This document shows positions 35,501 to 42,924 of a stretch of DNA of 64,000 nucleotides, piece after piece; positions within the stretch are counted from its first letter, which is position 1, and each line of letters begins with the position of its first letter. The position numbers were made by a program, and so were the translations under genes. The DNA is from Flavobacterium sp. J49 (GTDB lineage: Bacteria; Bacteroidota; Bacteroidia; Flavobacteriales; Flavobacteriaceae): NCBI RefSeq assembly GCF_011742145.1, contig NZ_JAAQQU010000104.1:143938-207937 (forward strand), read 5' to 3'. The notes beneath the pieces are model-generated. The model was not told the origin of the DNA. It worked only from the letters and a program-made list of their open reading frames with translations, and made no database searches.

Positions 35501-36635
35501 AGTTTGCCGTAGGTGTCATTGTAACACTAATAGCACCACTAGTGGTTGGAGTATAAGAGTAAAATACATCGTTTCCAGTCATGTAATTGGTTGCCGTTCC
35601 CGCACAAGCTGCAGGTTGTGCCACGTCGGTTGTATCACCATAGTTCCCGGTATTATCCGTTGTACTATATGGAACCGACCCAATAACAATTGGAGCCGCA
35701 CAAGAAAACCCTGGAGAGGTTGTCGAGAAATTAAATGGTCCAATCCAAAGACTGTTAGACCCATTCGAACACAAGGCTCTCACATAATATTTATAATCTG
35801 TTGAAGGCGCCAATGGCGTTCCGGTTGCAGTTGCAGTAGCATTAAATGGCAAAGCACCATTATAAACCACACCAACACCCGTGAAGGTGCCTGCTACCGG
35901 CAAAACTTCAATCTCCCATGACGTCGCTCCACTTGGATTACCCCAGCTTAAGTTTGCTGAAGTTTGCGTTATTCCGTTAGCAGCAAGGTTTGTAGGATCT
36001 AAACATCTTTCAAGTATACTAACATTGTCTATTAACCAACGATCACCATCTAAAACAGTTAGTGGCTGTGTATACACTTTAACAAACGAAACATAAACTT
36101 GTTGATTCGCGTAAGCCGACAAATCAACCAATTTTTCTTCATAAATGTTGTAGTTGACCGTTAAATCAACTTCAGTCCATTGCTGTACCAAAGTATAAGC
36201 TGCGGGATCAGTTTGTGAAGCAGTTGAAGGCGCCACTTTTATTTGATACAAAGTTCCCTGATTACCCGTAGAAAAAGTACGAGTGTAGAAACGAAGTTGT
36301 CCATTTGTTGGTATATTAACCAATGGCGTTGACAAATAATCTTCTGAAGTGTTCCCTTGGCCAATATTCTCTCTATTGACATAAGCAGAATTTGCTCCTT
36401 GATAAACAAGCGGCGGGGTTGGAGGCGTTACAACGGTAGAATTTATCCCCCATCGTTGATTAAGCCCAACACCATTGTCAAATACTGCCCAATTCCCCGT
36501 AGACAAAGACCATGTAGTTGATGGTAACGGGGTAGGTCCTGTGGTTGACTCAAATCCTTCAACAGTTGGTGTTAATTGAGAATAACCAACCATAGAAAAA
36601 AATAAGGTCACCAGTAGTAAAGTAATTTTTTTCAT
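29571..36635 (-). CDS. Giant cell-surface protein with type B (gliding-motility-type) T9SS C-terminal domain
   Basis: A 2354-residue multidomain surface protein. It has a signal peptide (to about 19, VGYSQ) and a choice-of-anchor J/cleaved-adhesin domain (about 22-205). It continues with FN3 (about 212-305), a pre-peptidase-like beta domain (310-445), FN3 (447-530) and a second choice-of-anchor J domain (535-695). Two tandem FN3-CUB units follow (about 695-1145), then another FN3 and two pre-peptidase-like domains (about 1240-1550). Ig-like segments come next, a lamin-tail domain (about 1798-1950), and more Ig-like modules. The end (GISANNDGYNDYFDLRG, FNRYGMKVY, ELPDGTYYFVIE) is the gliding-motility C-terminal domain. 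It probably acts in adhesion or polymer binding. The SprF-like gene lies directly downstream. Confidence 0.9.
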   Translation of the reverse strand: MKKITLLLVTLFFSMVGYSQLTPTVEGFESTTGPTPLPSTTWSLSTGNWAVFDNGVGLNQRWGINSTVVTPPTPPLVYQGANSAYVNRENIGQGNTSEDYLSTPLVNIPTNGQLRFYTRTFSTGNQGTLYQIKVAPSTASQTDPAAYTLVQQWTEVDLTVNYNIYEEKLVDLSAYANQQVYVSFVKVYTQPLTVLDGDRWLIDNVSILERCLDPTNLAANGITQTSANLSWGNPSGATSWEIEVLPVAGTFTGVGVVYNGALPFNATATATGTPLAPSTDYKYYVRALCSNGSNSLWIGPFNFSTTSPGFSCAAPIVIGSVPYSTTDNTGNYGDTTDVAQPAACAGTATNYMTGNDVFYSYTPTTSGAISVTMTPTANWSGVFVYQGCANVGVSCLAGVANTGGAPRVIPSIAVTAGQEYIIVISTNAAPQTIGYTLVIQTVNCAEPTTLSVSGLTQTSANLSWANPGGATSWEVAVQTAGSPIPAGPGVQTNVNANYLVPGLTVNTAYQYYVRADCNNGTFSAWAGPFLFNTLCDAFPVPFQEGFNTGSPTENCWTVLNLNNDADAWNMNYATTPFEGNQCAAITTDFNAGANNDWLISPQIILNGNQRLKFHYRVQSTGEPNDFRVMLSQNGTSPADFTTTLIPLASYNNTTYVQRIQTLAGISGPVNIAWHIPAGGLDGWRLYIDNVIIEDIPTCPEPTLVASSGVLSTSATISWTNGGSETAWQVLALPCGSPAPTASSTGFVDVTAGPPYTLTGLTPTTCYDVYVRAVCSPTDISPWTGPATFTTQVAPPVCGGTFTDPGGPNGDYAGSTDSTVTICPVNPGDVVTVTFNLFETEANWDALYVFDGNSITAPQIASTNGAGNVPGGLPGGYWGTAIPGPFTSSSADGCLTFRFRSDTSVQDAGWVANVTCGPPPTCRRPTAVTTSTVTSNSVILNWTQPTNPDNSVASAWQVLALPCGSPAPAANATGFVDVTSGPPYTLTGLSSSTCYDIYIRAVCSSTDSSIWSGPSTITTQVAPPVCGGTFVDAGGPANYPGNSDSTVTVCPVNPGDVVTVTFTSFNTETNWDALYVFDGNSITSPQIASTNGAGNVPGGLTGGYWGSTIPGPFTSSSPDGCLTFRFRSDGAVNLAGWVANVTCNPAPECQRPNTLTATNITTTSAYLGWSEPNPAIVQWEVIILPLGSPVPSPSATGTIVSTNPALFTGLDSGTQYTFYVRGICPTSGTSLWSTGFNFNTLIENDNCDGAIFAPVNSDAVCQLVTPGTITGATASVAPGIVAPCVGTPDDDVWFQFIATNAYLNVSLQSVVGSTTNLNFAVYSGQCGTLTQVFCSTNLAGVLNNLTVGATYYIRVFSNSATPQSANFNLCISTPSTCANSSSICSEDGLNYGNTTGVTSLGQIGCLFTSPNPTFFTIQVVTSGPINYLLTQSTTPGGTPNLDVDYAAWGPFSTQAQVCAAIAGGQAPLTGLTTGCSYSAAPTENFNIANAVAGQFYVILITNFSNQPGYITLTQTNFGTTSGATLCCPEADFAYSSSTYCIDPSVANPIPTLPQGSVAGVFSLLPNTPTGLVFANTATGEIDLQNSLPGNYVVVNTLAANGTCLEIQYTFTISLVLPAAATIVYGATSYCESDTTVYNVTQTGTTGGTYSALPNGGLFIDVNTGAINPSLSSPGVYTVSYSLPGSGVCIGANPSTQVEIAPLPSITQPADVQACNSYALPALSVGNYFDGPGGTGNQLSAGYLVTNTQTLYIYAVSNLGCINEVSFTVNIISVPTPTVNVTQTTCTVQTGTIEVTSPVSTGGLPSNLFISEITDATSGALTYIEIFNGTGAAVDLSNYKLRTFNNGSATVTSSCDNTLSGILNNNSTFVVAVGSATNQGGIVPNQVFALCTGVNVDDNIRLTTTANVDIDIWGRVDGTTFTPGGQPGYTYRRNTTAVAPSTTWNAADWTTTDPEDYTNIGSYATPASVYQYSLDNGAYQVSTTFNNVAPGTHTVTVLDLATGCSSLPLTVVINPVPFTPTVLGFSYTTPICQNAQATLSPVLDPGFTTNGQFTGTAGLVINGNTGVITLGANGSTPGNHTITYTVLPDNNICLAGGAFTFDIVINPIITPVTTIGYDALYCSDEDDPLPDTSAPGFTTGGTFTGTNGLLINASTGLVDLSSPAGTYTVTYSVGADSNTCRVPGSSTAQVVISSPIQIVATGNCEGVQFVLTASPVEGTFDSNVTFVWENSAGTVVGSTQSIVVTALDTYTVTVTSNGCPDSASLPVDAITCVIQKGISANNDGYNDYFDLRGFNVKKLSIFNRYGMKVYTKGNYTDQWKGQSDDGDELPDGTYYFVIERDNGENRTGWIYINRAQ
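33200..34560 (-). repeat. Tandem duplication of an FN3-CUB unit inside the giant gene
   Basis: Two adjacent units of about 684 bases encode the same FN3 (WQVLALPCGSPAP, ATGFVDV, GPPYTLTGL) plus CUB (CGGTF, NWDALYVFDGNSIT, GCLTFRFRSD, GWVANVTC) pair. Landmarks recur at a constant offset, for example ACATTGGCAACCCATCC near 33214 and 33898. Long stretches of DNA are identical or nearly so. Confidence 0.8.
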
Positions 36636-36684
36636 GAAATGAAAATTTAGTTGTTTAATTGAGTTTTTTTTGGATTTTGAGTTC

Positions 36685-36692
36685 CAAATTTA
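36685..36692 (-). promoter_or_regulatory. -7 box before the giant surface-protein gene
   Basis: Read on the minus strand it is TAAATTTG (TAnnTTTG), about 50 bases before the start codon. It would drive the three-gene T9SS-related set. No well-placed -33 TTG. Confidence 0.4.
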
Positions 36693-36799
36693 GTAAAAAT
36701 TATGAAAAAAATAACATTTATATTTTTTTTGGCAAAATAATTGAAGCTAATGTTACTATTTGGTAAACAAAATGTAGCCTAACTTAAATTTCTAATCAC

Positions 36800-36807
36800 T
36801 ATTTTTG
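36800..36807 (+). promoter_or_regulatory. -7 box of hflX promoter
   Basis: TATTTTTG matches TAnnTTTG, 17 bases before the hflX ATG. No -33 TTG at normal spacing. Confidence 0.4.
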
Positions 36808-36824
36808 TGGTTCAATAAGACCTA

Positions 36825-38045
36825 ATGTTAGAAAAAGAAATAATCAATTTTGAGAGAACAATAATTGTCGGTATCATTACTCAAAACCAAAGTGAAGAAA
36901 AGTTAAATGAATACCTCGATGAATTAGAATTCTTGACGTATACCGCAGGCGGAGAAGTAATTAAAAGATTTTCACAAAAATTGGAGAAACCAAATCCTAA
37001 AACATTTTTAGGAACGGGTAAAATAGATGAAATCCATTTGTTTATTAAAGAAAATAATATTTCAACCGTTATTTTTGATGATGAACTCTCCCCATCACAA
37101 CAAAAAAATATCTCCAAAATTTTAGACTGCAAAATTCTGGACCGAACCAATTTGATCTTGGATATTTTTGCCCAAAGAGCAGAAACTTCATATGCAAGAA
37201 CCCAAGTTGAGTTGGCACAATGCCAATACTTACTACCTCGACTCTCAGGGATGTGGACACACTTAGAGCGTCAAAAAGGAGGGATAGGACTACGCGGACC
37301 GGGAGAAACTGAAATTGAAACCGACCGAAGAATTGTTCGCGACAGAATTGCATTGTTAAAAGAAAAAATCAGAACCATTGACAAGCAAATGTCTGTCCAA
37401 AGAAGTAATCGTGGCGCCATGGTCAGGGTGGCTTTGGTGGGCTATACCAACGTCGGAAAATCGACTTTGATGAATGTAATCAGCAAAAGTGAAGTTTTTG
37501 TAGAAAACAAATTATTCGCCACACTCGATACTACCGTCCGAAAAGTAGTAATCAAAAATTTGCCTTTCTTACTCTCCGATACCGTTGGTTTTATTAGAAA
37601 ATTACCCACACAACTGATAGAATCTTTTAAAAGCACCTTAGATGAAGTGCGAGAGGCGGATTTATTACTACATGTGGTAGATATTTCGCATCCCGATTTT
37701 GAAGAGCACATTCAATCTGTAAATCAAATCTTATTGGACATTAAAAGCAATGACAAACCTACCATCATGGTTTTTAACAAAATTGATGCTTACAAGCATT
37801 TGCAAATTGAAGCCGATGATTTAATTACTGAAAAAACCTCCAAACATTACACTCTGGAGGAATGGAAAGCCACTTGGATGAGTAGCTTGGGAGAAAAAAA
37901 TACCTTATTTATTTCGGCCACAAACAAAGAAAACTTTGAAGAATTCAGAGAAAAAGTATACGAAGCCGTGAGAGAAATTCACATCACGCGCTTTCCATAC
38001 AATAAATTCTTGTATCCGGATTATAAAGATGTAATTGAGGATTAA
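36825..38045 (+). CDS. hflX: Ribosome-associated GTPase HflX
   Basis: A 406-residue GTPase that binds the 50S subunit and can split stalled ribosomes. The N-terminal HflX domain (about 1-185) includes KTFLGTGKIDEI, and RAETSYARTQVELAQCQYLLPRL in the middle, followed by the GGIGLRGPGETEIETDRR linker helix. The G domain has G1 GYTNVGKST (about residue 205), G3 DTVGFIRKLP and G4 NKID, with SATNKENF as the G5 region. The length is typical. It is convergent with the outer-membrane protein gene, with a three-base gap. Confidence 0.95.
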   Translation: MLEKEIINFERTIIVGIITQNQSEEKLNEYLDELEFLTYTAGGEVIKRFSQKLEKPNPKTFLGTGKIDEIHLFIKENNISTVIFDDELSPSQQKNISKILDCKILDRTNLILDIFAQRAETSYARTQVELAQCQYLLPRLSGMWTHLERQKGGIGLRGPGETEIETDRRIVRDRIALLKEKIRTIDKQMSVQRSNRGAMVRVALVGYTNVGKSTLMNVISKSEVFVENKLFATLDTTVRKVVIKNLPFLLSDTVGFIRKLPTQLIESFKSTLDEVREADLLLHVVDISHPDFEEHIQSVNQILLDIKSNDKPTIMVFNKIDAYKHLQIEADDLITEKTSKHYTLEEWKATWMSSLGEKNTLFISATNKENFEEFREKVYEAVREIHITRFPYNKFLYPDYKDVIED

Positions 38046-38048
38046 ATC

Positions 38049-38831
38049 TTATTGAAGATAATAGATATAACCAAAGTTTATCCAAACATTCCAATCGTTA
38101 GCTCTGTTTTCAACATATACAGCAGGGTCAGGATTTAAACCGTCAACCCAATTGGAAAAATAATACTGCCAACGTAAATCCAACATTAAGTCGGATAATT
38201 CGGTAAGCTTATAGCGAGTCCCAATACTGCCTACAATAGACCAAACAGTTCCGCCTTGATTGGTAGTGGCGCCCATGTATTTTATTGGAGTTGAAATTGG
38301 AGAATTTAACTCCCCGAGTGTAGAATAGGCTTCAGGATCATAAAAACTAAACTGACCTCCCAAACTGATAAAGGGTGCCCATGCGCCTATAGTAGAACTA
38401 AAATCTCTGATGCTTAAAGGAAAATATTCCAATTGCATCCCAACATTGGTAACAGATGTACTTCCGCGCATGCCTCTTAACTGATTGGCTATCAATGAAG
38501 TTTTATTATTATCAACCCATCTCCCAAAATGTTGTAACTCCGTTTTATTGTAAGACAATTCACTTCTTAATTTGAAGTGATCATTAAAATAAGTTTCAGG
38601 CGTATAACAATTACACTCCGCTCTGTATGAAAAATTTAGGTAGTGAATAATTCCTATTCCATAACCCGTGTTACCGGCATTAGTAGAAAAATCATGTCGC
38701 TCACCGTAATCCGATTGAAAGGCAACAGGACCAACAATAGCGCCTATTTCATGTGAAAAACCAAATTGAGCAAAAGTGCTATTTGAAAATGCAAATAACA
38801 ACAGCGAGGTTATGATAAATTTTTTGGGCAT
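38049..38831 (-). CDS. Outer-membrane beta-barrel-like protein (THC0290_0291-type)
   Basis: A 260-residue exported protein. The signal peptide MPKKFIITSLLLFAFSNSTFAQ ends at about residue 22. The mature start FGFSHEIGAIVGPVAFQSDYGER and the segment SYRAECNCYTPETYFNDHFK resemble a Flavobacteriaceae family named THC0290_0291, as far as I recall. Alternating strands such as FISLGGQFSFYDP and LDLRWQYYFSNWVDGL suggest an outer-membrane barrel. I start at ATG 38831. In-frame ATGs at 38837 and 38861 would place extra residues before the signal peptide. The function is unknown. Confidence 0.7.
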   Translation of the reverse strand: MPKKFIITSLLLFAFSNSTFAQFGFSHEIGAIVGPVAFQSDYGERHDFSTNAGNTGYGIGIIHYLNFSYRAECNCYTPETYFNDHFKLRSELSYNKTELQHFGRWVDNNKTSLIANQLRGMRGSTSVTNVGMQLEYFPLSIRDFSSTIGAWAPFISLGGQFSFYDPEAYSTLGELNSPISTPIKYMGATTNQGGTVWSIVGSIGTRYKLTELSDLMLDLRWQYYFSNWVDGLNPDPAVYVENRANDWNVWINFGYIYYLQ

Positions 38832-39040
38832 TTGCATACTAATAAGTTCAATTCTCGACAAATATATAAAAACATCATTCAGTTATAAAATAAAATAAAA
38901 ATTTGTTAGCTTATATACGAAAAAAAGCAACAAAAGTTTTAAAAGACAACATTTATTACAACTATCTTCAAATTTTCTTAACATAACCGTAAAAATTCTG
39001 AGAATTTAAAAAAACGTATACCCATATTTTTAATAAAATG

Positions 39041-39048
39041 TATATTTG
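39041..39048 (+). promoter_or_regulatory. -7 box of gdhA promoter
   Basis: TATATTTG matches TAnnTTTG, 48 bases before the gdhA start. The 235-base gap before gdhA is otherwise AT-rich, and I see no other element in it. Confidence 0.45.
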
Positions 39049-39096
39049 TCGGAATTTACGAAAACGTTTTCTTAAAAAAATTAAACAGTATATTTT

Positions 39097-40440
39097 ATGT
39101 CACAAAGTATTAACGAATTTATCGAATTGGTTGCTAAAAGAAATGCCAATGAGCCTGAATTTATGCAAGCTGTAAAAGAAGTTGCTGAAACTGTAATTCC
39201 TTTTATTGAACAAAATAAAAAATACCAAAACAAAATGCTTTTGGAGAGAATGGTGGAGCCGGAAAGAGTAATCATGTTCCGCGTGACTTGGATTGATGAT
39301 GCCGGAAATACACAAGTGAATCGTGGTTACAGAATCCAAATGAACTCTGCTATCGGACCCTACAAAGGCGGAATTCGTTTCCACCCTTCTGTAAATTTAA
39401 GCATCCTAAAATTCTTAGCTTTTGAGCAAACTTTTAAGAACAGCTTGACAACCCTACCAATGGGTGGTGGAAAAGGTGGTTCCGATTTTGACCCGAAAGG
39501 AAAATCAGATATCGAAATCATGAAATTCTGCCAAGCTTTTATGACCGAATTGTCTAAACACATCGGTGCTGACACAGACGTGCCTGCAGGGGATATCGGT
39601 GTTGGAGGTAGAGAAGTTGGTTATATGTTCGGTCAATACAAAAGATTAAGAAACGAATTTACCGGCGTTTTAACCGGAAAAGGAATCTCTTTCGGAGGCT
39701 CATTAATCCGTCCGGAAGCTACAGGTTACGGTGATGTTTATTTCGCGCAAAATATGTTGGCTACCAAAGGTGACAGCTTCACAGGTAAAACAGTTGTGGT
39801 TTCCGGTTCAGGAAACGTAGCCCAATACGCCATTCAAAAAGCAACTCAATTAGGCGGAAAAGTAGTTACCGCTTCTGACTCATCGGGCTATATCCACGAT
39901 GCTGACGGAATTGATGCCGAAAAATTGGCTTACATCATGGAAATCAAAAACGTAAACTACGGCAGAATTTCTGATTACGTAGCCAAATATCCTAACACCA
40001 AATTCGTTGCCGGAAAACGCCCATGGGAAGTAAAATGTGATATCGCTTTGCCTTGTGCAACCCAAAACGAATTAAACGGAGATGAAGCAAAAGCATTAGT
40101 AGCCAATGGCTGTATTTGTGTTGCCGAAGGCGCCAACATGCCTTCTACTCCCGAAGCTATTGAAGTATTCTTAAATGCAAAAATCCTTTTCGCACCGGGG
40201 AAAGCTTCTAATGCCGGAGGTGTGGCAACTTCAGGTCTTGAAATGTCACAAAACTCATTGCGTTTGAGCTGGACTTCAGAAGAAGTTGACCAAAGATTAA
40301 AAGACATCATGGCTAATATTCACGCCGCTTGTGTGAAATACGGCACAGATGCTAATGGTTATACAGATTACGTAAAAGGAGCAAACGTTGCCGGTTTCGT
40401 AAAAGTAGCCGATGCCATGTTAGCCCAAGGAATCGTATAA
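39097..40440 (+). CDS. gdhA: NADP-type glutamate dehydrogenase
   Basis: A 447-residue cytoplasmic enzyme that interconverts 2-oxoglutarate plus ammonia and glutamate. The substrate-site Lys region is [18 protein letters not shown] (about residues 120-137), with the upstream [32 protein letters not shown] follows at about 163-181. The Rossmann motif [12 protein letters not shown] is near 235, and the C-terminal [19 protein letters not shown] completes the fold. Length and the PMGGGKGG form match the hexameric NADP-type enzyme. It is a single-gene unit with its own terminator, preceded by a repeat element shared with mscL. Confidence 0.95.
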   Translation: MSQSINEFIELVAKRNANEPEFMQAVKEVAETVIPFIEQNKKYQNKMLLERMVEPERVIMFRVTWIDDAGNTQVNRGYRIQMNSAIGPYKGGIRFHPSVNLSILKFLAFEQTFKNSLTTLPMGGGKGGSDFDPKGKSDIEIMKFCQAFMTELSKHIGADTDVPAGDIGVGGREVGYMFGQYKRLRNEFTGVLTGKGISFGGSLIRPEATGYGDVYFAQNMLATKGDSFTGKTVVVSGSGNVAQYAIQKATQLGGKVVTASDSSGYIHDADGIDAEKLAYIMEIKNVNYGRISDYVAKYPNTKFVAGKRPWEVKCDIALPCATQNELNGDEAKALVANGCICVAEGANMPSTPEAIEVFLNAKILFAPGKASNAGGVATSGLEMSQNSLRLSWTSEEVDQRLKDIMANIHAACVKYGTDANGYTDYVKGANVAGFVKVADAMLAQGIV

Positions 40441-40462
40441 TTTCAGTATACAACCAACCAAC

Positions 40463-40505
40463 CGAGGCCACTGCCGATCCGTATGGAGCGACAACGGAAT
40501 AAAAA
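40463..40505 (+). repeat. Intergenic repeat element, copy 2
   Basis: Lies 22 bases after the gdhA stop. The core GTATGGAGCGACAACGGAATAAAA at 40481-40504 matches copy 1 after mscL (15212-15235) except at three positions. GAGG and GCCGA blocks are shared upstream. As in copy 1, it leads straight into an intrinsic terminator. Confidence 0.7.
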
Positions 40506-40510
40506 CCTTA

Positions 40511-40540
40511 AAAATGCTCTCGTATGGAGAGCATTTTTTT
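40511..40540 (+). terminator. Intrinsic terminator after gdhA
   Basis: AAAATGCTCTC-GTATG-GAGAGCATTTT, an 11-bp stem, ending in seven T's. Confidence 0.9.
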
Positions 40541-40578
40541 ATGGTAAAATACCAAAACGATAGTTTTTGCGTTTATAC

Positions 40579-40586
40579 TATATTTG
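40579..40586 (+). promoter_or_regulatory. -7 box of porZ promoter
   Basis: TATATTTG matches TAnnTTTG and lies 18 bases before the chosen porZ start. Confidence 0.45.
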
Positions 40587-40604
40587 TACACTAATTGTTC
40601 TCAA

Positions 40605-42896
40605 ATGAAAAAGAACCTACTATATCTGCTGGTACTTGTTTTCCATATTGGTTTTTCTCAAGAAAATCAGAATTGGAAAGGCTATTTTTCATACAATCAA
40701 ATCAAAGACGTCTCTGAATCAGCCAGCAAAGTTTATGCTGCGGCAGAAAATGCCTTGTTCATCAAAAATACGGTGACCAACAACCTCCAAACCATAAACT
40801 CTATCGATGGGCTTTCAGGGCAAACCATTTCAGCCGTTTATCACAGTGATACTTTCAACAAGACCATCGTAGGCTATGAAAACGGATTGATGATTGTAAT
40901 CAATGACGTCAATGGCTCGATGTTGAATGTAGTAGACATCATCAATAAAAACATTCCGTCTAATATTAAAAAAGTCAACCACTTTATGGAATTTGACGGA
41001 ATTGTTTATGTTTCTTGTGACTTTGGAATAGTGCAATACAAGCTCGATTCCTTAGAGTTTGGCGATACTTATTTTATTGGTCCGGCCGGCGAAGAAATAA
41101 GGGTTTATCAAACGGCGATTTACAATGGTGAAATTTATGCAGACACTCAAAATCACGGTATCAGAAAGGCTTTACTCACCAACCCTAACCTGAACGATTA
41201 CGCACAATGGCAAGTCTTTGACGGTGGTTATTGGGCTGGTTTAGTTACTTTCAACAACCAATTAATAGGGCTGAGCACAAATAACAAAGTATACAAATAC
41301 AACGGAAGTTTTTTTGAAGAGTTCAGCGATATCGGACAACCCGGATTGGATATTCGAGCGACACCGAATTATTTAATCGTTACCTCTCTTAACCATGTGT
41401 TTGTTTACAACACCGGCCTAACCCAAACAGCTCATATTCAGAGTACACAAATCACCTCATCAAACGTCACTTTTACCTGTGGTACCGTAATTAATGAGAA
41501 CATTTACATCGGGACCAATGAAAACGGATTATTAGCGTCAACAACTAGCAATTCGACGAGCTTCGAATTCATTATGCCCGACGGACCAATCAGAAATTAT
41601 ATCTTTTCCATTGACAGCTCTTCTTCCAGTCTTTGGGCAACTTATGGCGGATACAATGTATTGTATAATCCCTATACTTTTATCGGGTTTGATTTAACCT
41701 CTTTTGGGATAAGTAAATACAGTGAAACCGGCTGGTTGAACATTCCCTATGCCGATGTTTTAGGGGCAAAATCTTTAACTAAAGTCACCATAAATCCCAA
41801 TGACGAAAATAAAGTGTACGTGGGTTCTTATCACAATGGTTTGTTGGAAGTGGTCAATGACATTCCCACTACCCTATACAATGTTTCCAACAGCTCTTTG
41901 CAATCGCTGGATAACGCAACCACAACCGGAATTAGGGTAAACGGCTCTGTTTTTGACCGAACCGGAAACCTTTGGGTCACCAACAGCAATGTACAAAAGC
42001 AACTTAATGTTCTGAAAACAAATGGCCAATGGCAATCCTACAACATGACTGATATTCTGGATAACTTTGGCTCAAGTCATTTGAATAAAATAGCTATTGA
42101 CAACAGTGGAACCAAATGGATTGCTTCTTACCTTGACGGTGTTATCGCTTTCAACGAAAATACCAATATCTTTAAAAAAATAACCGAAGGTGTTGACGTA
42201 GGAAATCTTCCCTCCAAAGACGTCAGAGCCATTGCCATCGATAACCGTAATCAAGTATGGATTGGGACAAATAAAGGCCTTCGCGTATTGCCCAGCACCG
42301 GCAGTTACAACGGAACTGACCAAATGCGCGCCAATGCCATTATTATTTTGGAAGATGGTTTGGCTCAAGAGCTTTTATACGAGCAATTCATCACCGATAT
42401 TGAGGTCAATGGTTCCAACGAAAAATGGATAAGTACTGCCGACTCGGGTGTTTTTCTCTTTTCTCCCAATGGACAAGAAACCATTTATCATTTTACTAAA
42501 GACAATTCTCCACTCCCTAGTAATGTTGTCAATGATGTCGAAATCAATGCAGAAACCGGTGAAGTTTTCTTTGCTACCGACAAAGGATTAGTCTCATTTC
42601 AAGGCACGGCTACCAAGCCCGCAGATGATTTAAAAGACGTCTATGTCTATCCAAATCCGGTTCGCCCTGAATTTGTGGGTACAGTTAAAATTGCTGGTCT
42701 AATTTCCAATGCCAATATCAAAATCACCGATATCGAAGGTAATTTGGTTTACGAAGCGACTTCTGAAGGCGGAACCCTCGAATGGGACACCACTGCTTTT
42801 GGCAAATACAAAGTGGCATCGGGCGTTTACATGATTTTTATCGCCGCCGAAGATGCTTCTGAAACTGCCGTTAAAAAAGTAATGATCATTAGGTAA
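40605..42896 (+). CDS. porZ: PorZ-like T9SS surface protein (beta-propellers plus C-terminal sorting-type domain)
   Basis: A 763-residue exported protein. The signal peptide ends at about residue 19 (HIGFSQ), and the mature protein begins ENQNWKGYFSYNQIKDV. Two beta-propellers are made of short repeats such as VYAAAENALFIKN, IYADTQNHGIRKA, LYNPYTF, KWIASYLDGVIAF and VWIGTNKGLRVLP. The C-terminal module VYPNPVRPEF to VKKVMIIR resembles a type A CTD. PorZ in Porphyromonas gingivalis belongs to the attachment complex that delivers anionic LPS to sortase PorU. I start at ATG 40605. The upstream ATG at 40584 overlaps the promoter box. recO follows after 28 bases, a pairing I believe is common in flavobacteria. 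Confidence 0.85.
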   Translation: MKKNLLYLLVLVFHIGFSQENQNWKGYFSYNQIKDVSESASKVYAAAENALFIKNTVTNNLQTINSIDGLSGQTISAVYHSDTFNKTIVGYENGLMIVINDVNGSMLNVVDIINKNIPSNIKKVNHFMEFDGIVYVSCDFGIVQYKLDSLEFGDTYFIGPAGEEIRVYQTAIYNGEIYADTQNHGIRKALLTNPNLNDYAQWQVFDGGYWAGLVTFNNQLIGLSTNNKVYKYNGSFFEEFSDIGQPGLDIRATPNYLIVTSLNHVFVYNTGLTQTAHIQSTQITSSNVTFTCGTVINENIYIGTNENGLLASTTSNSTSFEFIMPDGPIRNYIFSIDSSSSSLWATYGGYNVLYNPYTFIGFDLTSFGISKYSETGWLNIPYADVLGAKSLTKVTINPNDENKVYVGSYHNGLLEVVNDIPTTLYNVSNSSLQSLDNATTTGIRVNGSVFDRTGNLWVTNSNVQKQLNVLKTNGQWQSYNMTDILDNFGSSHLNKIAIDNSGTKWIASYLDGVIAFNENTNIFKKITEGVDVGNLPSKDVRAIAIDNRNQVWIGTNKGLRVLPSTGSYNGTDQMRANAIIILEDGLAQELLYEQFITDIEVNGSNEKWISTADSGVFLFSPNGQETIYHFTKDNSPLPSNVVNDVEINAETGEVFFATDKGLVSFQGTATKPADDLKDVYVYPNPVRPEFVGTVKIAGLISNANIKITDIEGNLVYEATSEGGTLEWDTTAFGKYKVASGVYMIFIAAEDASETAVKKVMIIR

Positions 42897-42924
42897 AATT
42901 CCAACCTTAAAATTCCAAATTCCA

